Position numbers and translations under genes: made by a program. Below are positions 1 through 7,919 of a stretch of 64,000 bases of DNA, piece by piece (the first letter of the stretch is position 1; every line of letters begins with the position of its first letter). Location of the stretch: contig NZ_LMGA01000001.1 of NCBI RefSeq assembly GCF_001427025.1, positions 454,348 to 518,347 on the forward strand, written 5' to 3'. The notes under the pieces are model-generated. The model was not told the DNA's origin. It saw nothing but the letters and a program-made list of their open reading frames with translations, and did no database searches. The stretch is from Mesorhizobium sp. Root554 (lineage in GTDB: Bacteria; Pseudomonadota; Alphaproteobacteria; Rhizobiales; Rhizobiaceae).

Positions 1-1
1 C

Positions 2-949
2 GACATCAACATCGGCAACGAGTTCGAGACCTTTGTTCCGCTTGGTGCGTCCGATTACGGATGGCAGAAGACGGCCATGTTCTCGGTTCAGCTCGATGCC
101 CGCACCGAAACCGAACTCGGCACCCTGCGCGCCTTCCTCGACGCCCGTCTGGTTCATGGCTCGCTGGTCAGCCTCGACAAGGCCTATCTGTCGCTCGGCG
201 GCCTGACCATCGGTCGCGCTTCCACCGCTTTCGATTATGACTTCGGCGGCGAGCAGGACGTCCTGAAGATCAACGGCACGCAGAACGTTGTGCAGTACAC
301 CTTCAAGGGTGGCAACGGCTTCTCCGCCACCATCTCGCTCGACGACGATGGCGACGTGATCTCTGGCGCTGGCGCTTATGACGACGGCATCGACAACGCC
401 ATCTCCGGCGCTGATTTCATTCCGAACGTTTCGGCCAACGTCCAGTACGCCTCTGGCCCGATCGCTCTCGGCGTTTACGGCGCTTATGACAACGACACCG
501 AAGAAGGCATCATCAAGGTTCTGGGCAGCTATGCCTTCTCCGATGCCGACAAGCTGTCGCTCGGCGGTTACTGGGCTTCGGGCGCGACTTACGTCATGAG
601 CCGCACCGACTTCTCCGGCTACACGGGCTTCCGTAGCAGCCTTGCGCTGCAGGGCAGCTGGTCGTTGCAGGGTGAATACAAGCACACCTTCAACGAGAAG
701 CTGGCTGCTTCGCTCGGCGTTGTCTACATCAACAACGTCGGCTTTGCTGACGACATCGTCGCTGACGCCGATTTCAACTTCTGGCGCGTTGGCACCACGA
801 TCGACTACAAGCCGGTTCCCGGCTTCCTGATCAAGACCAGCCTGAACTACAACAAGTTCACTGGTGACGATGCTGACTTCGCGGTCGGCAACGATAACTT
901 CAACGACGGCTTCTTCAGCGGTCTCGTTCGTTTCCAGCGCGACTTCTAA
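2..949 (+). CDS. Rhizobial-type outer-membrane porin, 5' truncated by window edge
   Basis: The reading frame is open from base 2, so the apparent ATG at 77 is internal and the true start lies upstream of the window. About 315 residues remain. The protein alternates polar and hydrophobic residues as in a beta-barrel, is rich in Gly, Asp and aromatic residues, and ends in Arg-Asp-Phe; a C-terminal phenylalanine is the usual outer-membrane assembly signal. Sequence style fits the Porin_2 family (RopA/Omp2b of rhizobia and Brucella), trimeric channels for small hydrophilic solutes. A strong hairpin terminator follows the TAA, so it is probably transcribed alone. Family assignment is by recognition; the N-terminal signal peptide cannot be seen. 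Confidence 0.85.
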   Translation, partial: DINIGNEFETFVPLGASDYGWQKTAMFSVQLDARTETELGTLRAFLDARLVHGSLVSLDKAYLSLGGLTIGRASTAFDYDFGGEQDVLKINGTQNVVQYTFKGGNGFSATISLDDDGDVISGAGAYDDGIDNAISGADFIPNVSANVQYASGPIALGVYGAYDNDTEEGIIKVLGSYAFSDADKLSLGGYWASGATYVMSRTDFSGYTGFRSSLALQGSWSLQGEYKHTFNEKLAASLGVVYINNVGFADDIVADADFNFWRVGTTIDYKPVPGFLIKTSLNYNKFTGDDADFAVGNDNFNDGFFSGLVRFQRDF

Positions 950-974
950 GTCAAGCTGACTTCACGATCAAAAG

Positions 975-1002
975 AACCCGGCGGGCAACCGCCGGGTTTT
1001 TT
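975..1002 (+). terminator. Rho-independent terminator of the porin gene
   Basis: Perfect 10-bp stem (AACCCGGCGG / CCGCCGGGTT) with a GCAA tetraloop, followed by six T residues, 25 bases after the porin stop codon. Confidence 0.9.
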
Positions 1003-1120
1003 GTTGGGTTCTCGGTGGATTGAGCCTGGTACGTGATGGCTCGGTTACGTCAGGACGAGACCAGGCCTCTTCCAGAGGTCAATGTACAAAATGCGGCCGT
1101 TTGGAAGCACTGTCTGCCGC

Positions 1121-2011
1121 CTAGCGCTGCGCTTGCGCCGAATCGAAAAATTCCGCGATTTGGCCAGGCAGGGCGCCGGTTTCGAGGAAGGGTGCGTGGC
1201 CTTGCCCTTCGACGCTCACGCTTTTCATGCCCGGATGCAGCCGTGTCATTTCCTTGACCGTCGCGATGGACAAGAGCCGGGAGTTTTCCCCGCGAATCGT
1301 CATCATCGGAATTTCCTTGAGCATTTTGAACTGCGGCCATAGCGTCGGCAGCGGCTGGGACAGATCCATGTCTTTCAGTGTCTCGGGCAATCTCGGGTCG
1401 AAATCTGGCACCAGACGTCTGTCCCGTTCCTTATATATAGCCGAAACCATCCGTTCCCAGTCGCCCATCTGCAGCGCCGGAAAGTCCTGACCATGCGCGG
1501 CGCGTTGCGCTGCCAGCGCTTCGGCGACTGTATCGACATGCGGTGACTTCTGCAGATAGTCGCGGATATGAGCCAGCCCTCCGGCTTCGATCTCCGGGCC
1601 GATATCGTTGAAGACGATCGCTTTCAGCACCGACGGCTTGGTCACGCCAAGGACATGGATGATCAGTCCGCCGCGCGATGTGCCAATAAACGCTGCCTGG
1701 TCGATGCCAAGCGCCGAAAGACCACAGAGGATGTCGTTGGCCTCGGTGCCGACATTATAATTGGCGACGTCGGGGTCGTAGGCCGATTCGCCGCGTCCCC
1801 TGTAATCGAATGCGATCACGCGCCGGCGCGTCTTTGCCTGTCCGGACAGATACAGCGCCAGTTCATGGAAATCGCGCGCGTTGCGGGTCAGGCCGGGCAA
1901 GCAGACCACGGGCCAATGGTCCGCATTCGATTCGCCGTAGACCCGTGCGTGCAGCCGCAACCCATCCGGTGCGTCGTAGAAGAAATCGGAAAAACCCTGA
2001 TTGTCGGGCAT
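1121..2011 (-). CDS. Alpha/beta-hydrolase fold protein
   Basis: A 296-residue alpha/beta hydrolase. The nucleophile elbow reads GTSRGG (Gly-x-Ser-x-Gly), an HG-like oxyanion region (CLPGLTRN) lies near residue 40, and a late GQGHAPF carries the probable catalytic His. The substrate is unknown; the fold covers esterases, lipases and C-C hydrolases. The start MPDNQG at 2011 is chosen over an in-frame start at 2035 because AGGAG sits seven bases before it. It lies 112 bp downstream of the lytic transglycosylase gene on the same strand and may be cotranscribed. Confidence 0.8.
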   Translation of the reverse strand: MPDNQGFSDFFYDAPDGLRLHARVYGESNADHWPVVCLPGLTRNARDFHELALYLSGQAKTRRRVIAFDYRGRGESAYDPDVANYNVGTEANDILCGLSALGIDQAAFIGTSRGGLIIHVLGVTKPSVLKAIVFNDIGPEIEAGGLAHIRDYLQKSPHVDTVAEALAAQRAAHGQDFPALQMGDWERMVSAIYKERDRRLVPDFDPRLPETLKDMDLSQPLPTLWPQFKMLKEIPMMTIRGENSRLLSIATVKEMTRLHPGMKSVSVEGQGHAPFLETGALPGQIAEFFDSAQAQR

Positions 2012-2123
2012 GGAAGTTCTCCTGGCGGATGCCACCGTGCCTACGGACGAACGGCCAATCGGCGACTATGGGGTTGCGGGAGGACTACAGCCCGGGCTTC
2101 GGCTCCCACGCTGTGCTGCCGGC

Positions 2124-4157
2124 TCACTTTCGGCCATTCACCAGATCGCCTGCAATGTCGAATCTTCCCGACAGCCGCATCTTGTAGACCTCGTAGTTTT
2201 CTATCACGCGCTGCACGTAACTTCTTGTTTCCGTGTACGGAATCCGCTCGATCCAGTCGATTACGGCATCGAGATCCCTGCCGCGCGGGTCGCCATATTT
2301 TTCGACCCATTCGGAGGCGCGGCGCGGTCCGGCATTGTAGCCTGCGAATGTCAGCACGTAGGAGCCATTGAAACGGTCGAGCTGTTCGCCGAGAAAGGCG
2401 GCGCCCAGCGTGGCGTTGTAACCGGCATCGGTGGTCAGCTTCGCCTGCGAGAACGTCATCCCCGCTTTCTTCGCCAATTGTTGCGCCGTGCCGGGCATCA
2501 GCTGCAGCAAGCCGCGCGCGCCGGCTTTCGACACCGCTCCGATGTTGAACTCGCTCTCCTGCCGCGCGATGGCGTAAGCCAGCGCCTTGCCGGAGCCCGA
2601 TATATCGGCGGAGGCCGGGATGACTCCGATCGGATGGGAGAGCGCGCCGACATCGATGCCGTTGGCGCTGGCGACCTTGCCAACCTTCAAAGCGAGAAAA
2701 TGATTGCCCCGCTTTTCGGCCATTGCGCTAAGCAACGCCAGTTCTCCCGGGCTCGTCAGTTGACCGGCCAGATCGAGATAGAGCGCGTCGGCATAGCGAT
2801 TATACCCGGCCGCTTCGAGACGCCTGATGGCGGTGACAGCTTCCCGGCCTTCGAAAGTCTTCCGGTCGGCCGCGGTTGCGTCAGGATAGACGACGTTCAG
2901 CGTCTGGCGTCCGATGCGTTCGCCGGCAAGCTGCCCGTAAAAGGTGGTCCCAAAGGCCGCGGCCTTGCCAAAATAGTCCTTGGCATTCCCCGGGCCGCCA
3001 GCTTCGGCGGCGCGGCCAAGCCAGTAATAAGCGCGTGACAGGGTAACCGGTCCCTGTCCGAGATCGGCAATGCGGCTGAAATGTTTGGCTGCGATTGCCG
3101 GGTCGTTCAGGCCGCGCAACGCATACCAGCCGGCATGGAATTCCGCGTCGGCGGCATTGGCTGTGCTTTCCGCTGCATGGGCGGAAACGATCCGGTAAGC
3201 GGATTTGACGTCGCCTTCATCGACAAGCTCGCGCGACAGAACCCGCCGTTCCACCCACCATGCATCCGGATCGACAAGCGCCGCCTTGTCGGTCGGCGCC
3301 TTGAGCACGACTGCGGCCGCTTCGGCATACTTCTTCTGCTTGCGCAGAAATTCGGCCTGGGCGAAGGCATAGCCGGCTGCCCGCTGCGTTGCCGGTACGG
3401 CGGTGAGAAGCGCTTCGGCATCCTTATTGCCGCGAATCACCGCCGCCCACGCCGTGGCAAGTTCTTTCACGTCCGTCAGCTCGGCGACCCGCAGGGCGGA
3501 GGTCACGCGATCGGCATAGAACATGCGCTCCATGCGGGCCCGCTGATCCGCAGCGGACAGGATCGCGCCAAATTCGTTGAGGATCGCGGCTTCGTCCGCC
3601 GCCTCCAGCTTTTCGGTGCGCCAGAAAGGCGAGAGGACGCTGCGGGCGGCTTTTATATTGTCCGTCGCGACATAGGCCCTGGTAAGCAGGATCACGCCTT
3701 CGGTTGTCTGCGGCTGGCTCCCGCCGAATGCCTGAAGCACGAGCTTCGGCGCCGGGTTCTCACGGTAGAGGGCGCGTTCGCTGTTCCGTCGCAGTGTCGT
3801 CATGCCGGGCCAGCCGGCCAGCGTTCTGGCCGCGGCGGCAATTTCTCCGCTAGGGACCGCATTGCCCCCGTAAAGCGCGATCGCCCAGGCCAGGACATGG
3901 CGGTCGAGCGAAGCATCGGCCAGACTGTCGCGCACCCTGCGCGCGCCGTCGATGTCACCAGAGGAAAGGGCATCGAGGCCACTCTTCAGCCTATCGACTG
4001 CGAGGGACGGTTGTACAGTTCCCATCATCGGGAGCGGAATGGTCGCGGTTGCCTGGGAATCCACACTCGCGCCAGCCGCAAGGCCGGGCAGCAGCGCCAT
4101 GGCCGCCGCCACAAGCACCGTCCGATGTACTAGCCGGGCGAAAATTGTGTCGGTCAT
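2124..4157 (-). CDS. slt: Soluble lytic murein transglycosylase (Slt70-like)
   Basis: About 677 residues. A signal peptide is visible from MTDTIFARL (hydrophobic VLVAAAMALLPGLAAG, cleavage near AGA). A long alpha-helical superhelical region follows, then a C-terminal SLT domain. The catalytic Glu is in IARQESEFN around residue 537, followed by GARGLLQLMPGTAQ and YNAGPRRA, the standard family 1A motifs. The enzyme cleaves the MurNAc-GlcNAc bond in the periplasm to give 1,6-anhydro products, in wall turnover. Start 4157 (ATG) fits the signal peptide; an in-frame TTG at 4196 would add 13 residues ahead of it. Confidence 0.9.
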   Translation of the reverse strand: MTDTIFARLVHRTVLVAAAMALLPGLAAGASVDSQATATIPLPMMGTVQPSLAVDRLKSGLDALSSGDIDGARRVRDSLADASLDRHVLAWAIALYGGNAVPSGEIAAAARTLAGWPGMTTLRRNSERALYRENPAPKLVLQAFGGSQPQTTEGVILLTRAYVATDNIKAARSVLSPFWRTEKLEAADEAAILNEFGAILSAADQRARMERMFYADRVTSALRVAELTDVKELATAWAAVIRGNKDAEALLTAVPATQRAAGYAFAQAEFLRKQKKYAEAAAVVLKAPTDKAALVDPDAWWVERRVLSRELVDEGDVKSAYRIVSAHAAESTANAADAEFHAGWYALRGLNDPAIAAKHFSRIADLGQGPVTLSRAYYWLGRAAEAGGPGNAKDYFGKAAAFGTTFYGQLAGERIGRQTLNVVYPDATAADRKTFEGREAVTAIRRLEAAGYNRYADALYLDLAGQLTSPGELALLSAMAEKRGNHFLALKVGKVASANGIDVGALSHPIGVIPASADISGSGKALAYAIARQESEFNIGAVSKAGARGLLQLMPGTAQQLAKKAGMTFSQAKLTTDAGYNATLGAAFLGEQLDRFNGSYVLTFAGYNAGPRRASEWVEKYGDPRGRDLDAVIDWIERIPYTETRSYVQRVIENYEVYKMRLSGRFDIAGDLVNGRK

Positions 4158-4397
4158 TCCTGTCTTGACGCTATCCGCTGGGGCAGGTGCTAGCAAACCT
4201 AGCGACGCCGCATGAAAGGTGCGTAAACGAAAAATTGTCGTGGTCGTTCGGATTTGCTTCCTCTGGCATCATCACTGTTCTTGTTCCGCAACGGTGTCCA
4301 GACTATGGTGCCCGGCCTCGCTCTCGGCTAGAAGCCGGGAGTAAACACCGGGAATAAACATAGGTCGGAATCTCCGGGATTCCATGGAGTTGAACAA
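4158..4397. promoter_or_regulatory. Divergent slt / dapA intergenic region with dapA leader hairpin
   Basis: Holds the start signals for both divergent genes. A plus-strand TTGACG at 4165-4170 could be a -35 element, but the -10 partner is poor. A 9-bp stem (one G-T pair) with a 3-base loop sits at 4321-4341. A short GGAATC / GATTCC repeat lies just ahead of the dapA ribosome-binding region (GGAG). No additional gene is seen. Confidence 0.4.
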
Positions 4398-5279
4398 ATG
4401 CTGAGAGGATCGCTTACCGCGCTCGTAACGCCGTTCGAGCAGAGCGGGCGTTTCGACGAGAAAGCTTTCCGGGCATTTGTCGACTGGCAGATATCCGAAG
4501 GCACCACCGGACTTGTGCCTGTCGGAACCACGGGTGAATCGCCTACGCTTACGCATGATGAGCATCGTCAGGTGGTCAAGGTCTGCGTGGAGATGTCGAA
4601 GGGGCGCGTGCCGGTGGTCGCCGGCGCCGGTTCGAACAACACCGAAGAGGCGGTCGGGCTTATCCGGTATGCCGAACAGGCAGGCGCCGACGCTGCTCTC
4701 GTGGTTACGCCGTATTACAACAAGCCGACCCAGCGCGGCCTCTACGAGCATTTCGCCGCGGTGGCCAGGGCTACCAGCCTGCCGATCATCATCTACAATA
4801 TACCGCCCCGCTCAGTGATCGACATGAGCCCGGAAACGATGGGCCGGCTGGCGCATGACTTCAAGAATATCGTCGGCGTCAAGGACGCCACCGGCAAGGT
4901 CGAACGCGTTTCCGAGCAGCGCGCTACGTGCGGCAAGGATTTCATCCAGCTTTCCGGCGAGGATGCCTCGGCCCTGGGTTTCAACGCCCATGGCGGTGTC
5001 GGATGCATCTCCGTGACATCCAATGTCGCGCCCAGGCTTTGCGCGGAGTTCCAGGAAGCCACATTGGCCAATGATAAGGAGCGTGCGCTGGATCTGCAGG
5101 ATCGGCTGCTGCCGCTGCACAAGGCCATTTTCATCGAGCCCGGCGTTTCAGGCGCCAAATACGCCCTCTGGCGGCTGGGCAAGATTGAAAACGTCACGCG
5201 TTCGCCGCTGGTGACGGTCGAGGAGCAGACGGCGGGCAAGATCGATGCCGCCATGAAGTTCGCGGGACTGATCAACTGA
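4398..5279 (+). CDS. dapA: 4-hydroxy-tetrahydrodipicolinate synthase
   Basis: A 293-residue class I aldolase (TIM barrel), the usual family length. It condenses pyruvate with aspartate semialdehyde in the first committed step to diaminopimelate and lysine. All active-site residues known from E. coli DapA are present at nearly the same numbers: T44-T45 (PVGTTGE), Y107, Y133 (IIYNIPPR), R138 and the Schiff-base lysine K162 (GVKDATG). It precedes smpB by about 110 bp, a pairing common in alphaproteobacteria. Diaminopimelate links it functionally to the neighbouring wall enzyme Slt. Confidence 0.96.
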   Translation: MLRGSLTALVTPFEQSGRFDEKAFRAFVDWQISEGTTGLVPVGTTGESPTLTHDEHRQVVKVCVEMSKGRVPVVAGAGSNNTEEAVGLIRYAEQAGADAALVVTPYYNKPTQRGLYEHFAAVARATSLPIIIYNIPPRSVIDMSPETMGRLAHDFKNIVGVKDATGKVERVSEQRATCGKDFIQLSGEDASALGFNAHGGVGCISVTSNVAPRLCAEFQEATLANDKERALDLQDRLLPLHKAIFIEPGVSGAKYALWRLGKIENVTRSPLVTVEEQTAGKIDAAMKFAGLIN

Positions 5280-5387
5280 AGCCGGTCCGCCCTTGCCAAG
5301 CGGGGCGGCTGTCTCCATGTGTGGGTTCCTTTGACGCGTCCGCGCTGCGCTTGCAGCGCGGCATATATTTTCCATGAACTCGATGCC

Positions 5388-5867
5388 ATGAACCAGATCA
5401 GAAAAGCCGATCCGAACAGCAAGATCGCCGCGGAAAACCGCAGGGCGCGCTTCAACTATGAGGTGCTGGATACGCTCGAGACCGGCCTTGTCCTGTCGGG
5501 CACGGAGGTCAAGTCGCTGCGTGGCGGTCATGCCAACATCCAGGAGTCCTACGCGTCTTTCGAAGGCGGGGAGGTCTGGCTGATCAACTCCTATCTGCCC
5601 GAATATCTGCAGGCAAATAGGTTCAATCATGAGCCGCGCCGCCGCCGCAAGCTGCTCGTCTCGAAGCGGGAGATGGCCCGGCTGGCGCAGAGCGTCGAGC
5701 GCGAAGGCATGACGCTGGTGCCGTTGAAAATCTACTTCAACGACCGGGGCAGGGCGAAGCTTCTGCTCGCCGTGGCGCGTGGCAAGAAACTGCACGACAA
5801 GCGGGCGACCGAAAAGGAACGCGACTGGAACCGCGAGAAGGGACGCCTGCTGAAGAACGCGGGCTGA
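5388..5867 (+). CDS. smpB: SsrA (tmRNA)-binding protein SmpB
   Basis: A 159-residue protein matching SmpB along its whole length: [20 protein letters not shown] at the N-terminus, [10 protein letters not shown], and the basic C-terminal tail. It binds tmRNA and delivers it to stalled ribosomes for trans-translation. The start at 5388 ([10 protein letters not shown]) is chosen by family length; an in-frame start at 5319 would add 23 residues with no homology character. No clear Shine-Dalgarno is visible. The tmRNA gene itself was not found in this window. Confidence 0.95.
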   Translation: MNQIRKADPNSKIAAENRRARFNYEVLDTLETGLVLSGTEVKSLRGGHANIQESYASFEGGEVWLINSYLPEYLQANRFNHEPRRRRKLLVSKREMARLAQSVEREGMTLVPLKIYFNDRGRAKLLLAVARGKKLHDKRATEKERDWNREKGRLLKNAG

Positions 5868-5893
5868 GTTGCCGATCGGGCGACAGCTTGAAT

Positions 5894-6544
5894 CTATGTT
5901 TCCAGGAAATCCCGTATATCTTTGAAAACGCTAACAAACATCGCTTCGGTCAACACCCCTGTATTCGTGTTGTAGCGCGAGCAATGATAGCTGGAGAACA
6001 GGGTGGTCGGGCCGATCTCGTGCCGCCCGCCATGCTTGAAGGGGTGCGCCGCCACACGCGCGCCGAGCGCCCGAACGGTCGATTGGTGCGCGATAGAGCC
6101 GAGCGCAAGGATCGCCCTGAGGTTAGCAAACCGGGCAATGGTGGGTGTCAGAAACGTCCGGCAGGTGGCGATCTCCGGCCCGGTCGGCTTGTTTTCCGGC
6201 GGCACGCAACGCACGCCGTTGGTGATCGCAGTGCCGATCAATTCAAGGCTGTCATCCGGCCGCGCTTCGAATTGTCCTCGGGCGAACCCAAGGGCGGTAA
6301 GCGTCGAGTAGAGCAGGTTCCCGGCATAGTCCCCGGTGAAAGGTCGGCCGGTGCGGTTTGCGCCGCGCAGTCCCGGAGCCAGTCCCACAATGAGCAGGCG
6401 CACGCTGTCCTCGCCTTCGGGTGGCAGGAATGTTGGCACCGGCGCGTTGAACCAGCCGGGCTCGTTTACCCGCCACGTCTCCCGAAAGGACACAAGGCGA
6501 GGGCATAGCGGACAGTCGCGACCGGGTTCCGAGAGGATGGCCAT
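5894..6544 (-). CDS. Family 5 (UdgB-type) uracil-DNA glycosylase with Fe-S cluster
   Basis: A 216-residue DNA repair glycosylase. Motif A reads GLAPGLRGANRTGRPFTGD and the late motif HCSRYNTNTG, both typical of family 5 (UDGb). Cysteines C11, C14, C113 and C128 have the spacing of the [4Fe-4S] ligands in family 4/5 enzymes. Family 5 enzymes remove uracil and some other deaminated bases and lack the usual polar residue in motif A, as here. The gene begins 11 bp after the NYN gene and is probably cotranscribed with it. Confidence 0.88.
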   Translation of the reverse strand: MAILSEPGRDCPLCPRLVSFRETWRVNEPGWFNAPVPTFLPPEGEDSVRLLIVGLAPGLRGANRTGRPFTGDYAGNLLYSTLTALGFARGQFEARPDDSLELIGTAITNGVRCVPPENKPTGPEIATCRTFLTPTIARFANLRAILALGSIAHQSTVRALGARVAAHPFKHGGRHEIGPTTLFSSYHCSRYNTNTGVLTEAMFVSVFKDIRDFLET

Positions 6545-6555
6545 GTCGGTCGCCG

Positions 6556-7143
6556 TCAGTAGTCGTCATCCTCGTCGCTGGCGGAGGCGGGTTCAGGCCG
6601 GCGGATTGGCCTTTCCGAAGGATCGCGGCCGACCTCGTTCTTCAAGGTCATGAGATCGATGAAATGGTCCGCCTGCCGGCGCAAATCATCGGAGATCATC
6701 GGCGGCTGCGACGCCATCGTCGAAACGACCGATACTTTGCGGCCGCGCCTCTGCAAGGCTTCAACCAGCGTGCGGAAGTCACCGTCGCCCGAGAAAATGA
6801 CGTAGTGATCGACGGAATCGGCCAGTTCGAGGGCGTCCACCGTCAATTCAATGTCCATATTGCCCTTGATCTTGCGGCGGCCGGTCGAGTCGGTGAATTC
6901 CTTGGCCGGCTTGGTCACCACCTTGAAGCCGTTATAGTCCAGCCAGTCGATCAGCGGCCGGATCGAGGAATATTCCTGATCCTCGACCAGCGCGGTGTAA
7001 TAATAGGCGCGCAGCAGATAGCCCTTTTTCTGGAAGCTGGACAGCAGCTTGCGGTAGTCGATATCGAAGCCCAAAGATCGGGATGTGGCGTAGAGATTGG
7101 CGCCGTCGATAAAAAGAGCGATCTTTTCGCGTGGATCAAACAT
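6556..7143 (-). CDS. NYN-domain (LabA/DUF88-like) ribonuclease
   Basis: A 195-residue protein with a PIN-like NYN domain. Acidic metal-binding residues are visible in FIDGANLY near the start, GNMDIELTVDAL in the middle and FSGDGDF further on. The family cleaves RNA. The last 25 residues are disordered and acidic, ending in SDEDDDY. Start 7143 (MFDPREK) is preferred over 7191 because the conserved beta-strand then begins at once. Conserved next to rpoZ-rsh in rhizobia; the in vivo RNA target is not known. Confidence 0.85.
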   Translation of the reverse strand: MFDPREKIALFIDGANLYATSRSLGFDIDYRKLLSSFQKKGYLLRAYYYTALVEDQEYSSIRPLIDWLDYNGFKVVTKPAKEFTDSTGRRKIKGNMDIELTVDALELADSVDHYVIFSGDGDFRTLVEALQRRGRKVSVVSTMASQPPMISDDLRRQADHFIDLMTLKNEVGRDPSERPIRRPEPASASDEDDDY

Positions 7144-7261
7144 GGACAATATCCCGTCGTGAAATAGGCAATAATCAAAAACGCAGGTCACGCTTGTTGG
7201 TTTCGGATGACCGGCAGAACTTTATGCTTATGGAGATAGCGCCGGACCCAGCGCGTGGAAA

Positions 7262-7350
7262 GTGGCGGGTCCCCATTGCAAGGAATTGTGATCGGGTTCG
7301 GTGCTTATGCCAGGTGGACTGGCGCCACCCCGCCACGCTTGTGTTTTTTT
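7262..7350 (+). promoter_or_regulatory. Terminator-like structure in the rpoZ leader
   Basis: GTGGCGGG at 7262-7269 is exactly complementary to CCCGCCAC at 7329-7336. An inner GGTGG / CCACC hairpin (7313-7317 / 7325-7329) shares one base with the outer arm, so the two pairings compete. After seven more bases comes a run of seven T. This could be an attenuator for rpoZ or the 3' end of a small RNA from the 268-bp NYN-rpoZ gap. No folding calculation was possible. Confidence 0.35.
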
Positions 7351-7411
7351 GTCGTTCGGGTTATGCACCGCGCCAGATTTCCGCAAATCCAGAGCACGAA
7401 AGGGGCATTGA

Positions 7412-7810
7412 ATGGCCCGCGTAACCGTTGAAGATTGCATCGACAAGGTCGACAACCGCTTCGAGCTGGTGCTGTTGGCCGGTCACCGCGCCCGCCTCAT
7501 CAGCCAGGGCGCCCAGATCACCATTCCGCGCGACAACGACAAGAACCCGGTCGTCGCCCTGCGCGAGATCGCCGACGAGACGCTTTCGCCAGGCGATCTC
7601 AAGGAGGATCTGATCCATTCGCTGCAGAAGCATGTCGAGGTAGACGAGCCTGAAGCCGATGGCGATTCTATCACCGACCAGAGCACTGCTGCCGTCGCGT
7701 CCGACGCCGACGAGCCGGAAGATAGCATCACTTTCGACCGGATGACGGAAGAGGATCTGCTGGCTGGCATCGAAGGCCTGGTGGCGCCGGAAAAAAGCGA
7801 CGATTACTAA
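7412..7810 (+). CDS. rpoZ: RNA polymerase omega subunit
   Basis: A 132-residue omega subunit. The N-terminal [20 protein letters not shown] and the helix RARLISQGA are diagnostic. The C-terminal half is acidic and low complexity, as in other alphaproteobacterial omegas. Omega helps assemble RNA polymerase and in proteobacteria forms part of a ppGpp-binding site. That fits its position directly upstream of the ppGpp synthetase/hydrolase gene rsh. The ribosome-binding region is AAAGGGG. Confidence 0.96.
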   Translation: MARVTVEDCIDKVDNRFELVLLAGHRARLISQGAQITIPRDNDKNPVVALREIADETLSPGDLKEDLIHSLQKHVEVDEPEADGDSITDQSTAAVASDADEPEDSITFDRMTEEDLLAGIEGLVAPEKSDDY

Positions 7811-7860
7811 GCCTTAAAGCCTGCCGCACTTTCGTGGCGGCGTTTTCATGGTTATCTATG

Positions 7861-7891
7861 TCATGCGCCGGATGTAGCGTCCGGCGCATGA
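7861..7891 (+). terminator. Perfect 12-bp hairpin between rpoZ and rsh
   Basis: TCATGCGCCGGA and TCCGGCGCATGA form a perfect 12-bp stem around a 7-base loop (TGTAGCG), followed by TTTATTTCT. It ends only 28 bases before the rsh start. It may be the rpoZ terminator, or a read-through hairpin that sets the rpoZ:rsh ratio. The T-tract is interrupted, so termination may be partial. Confidence 0.6.
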
Positions 7892-7919
7892 TTTATTTCT
7901 GTCCCGCGAGAACCGGCAC

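Noticed and set aside
7131..7424. 97-codon plus-strand frame upstream of rpoZ
   Set aside because: Overlaps the NYN start and the rpoZ start; no ribosome site or family features.
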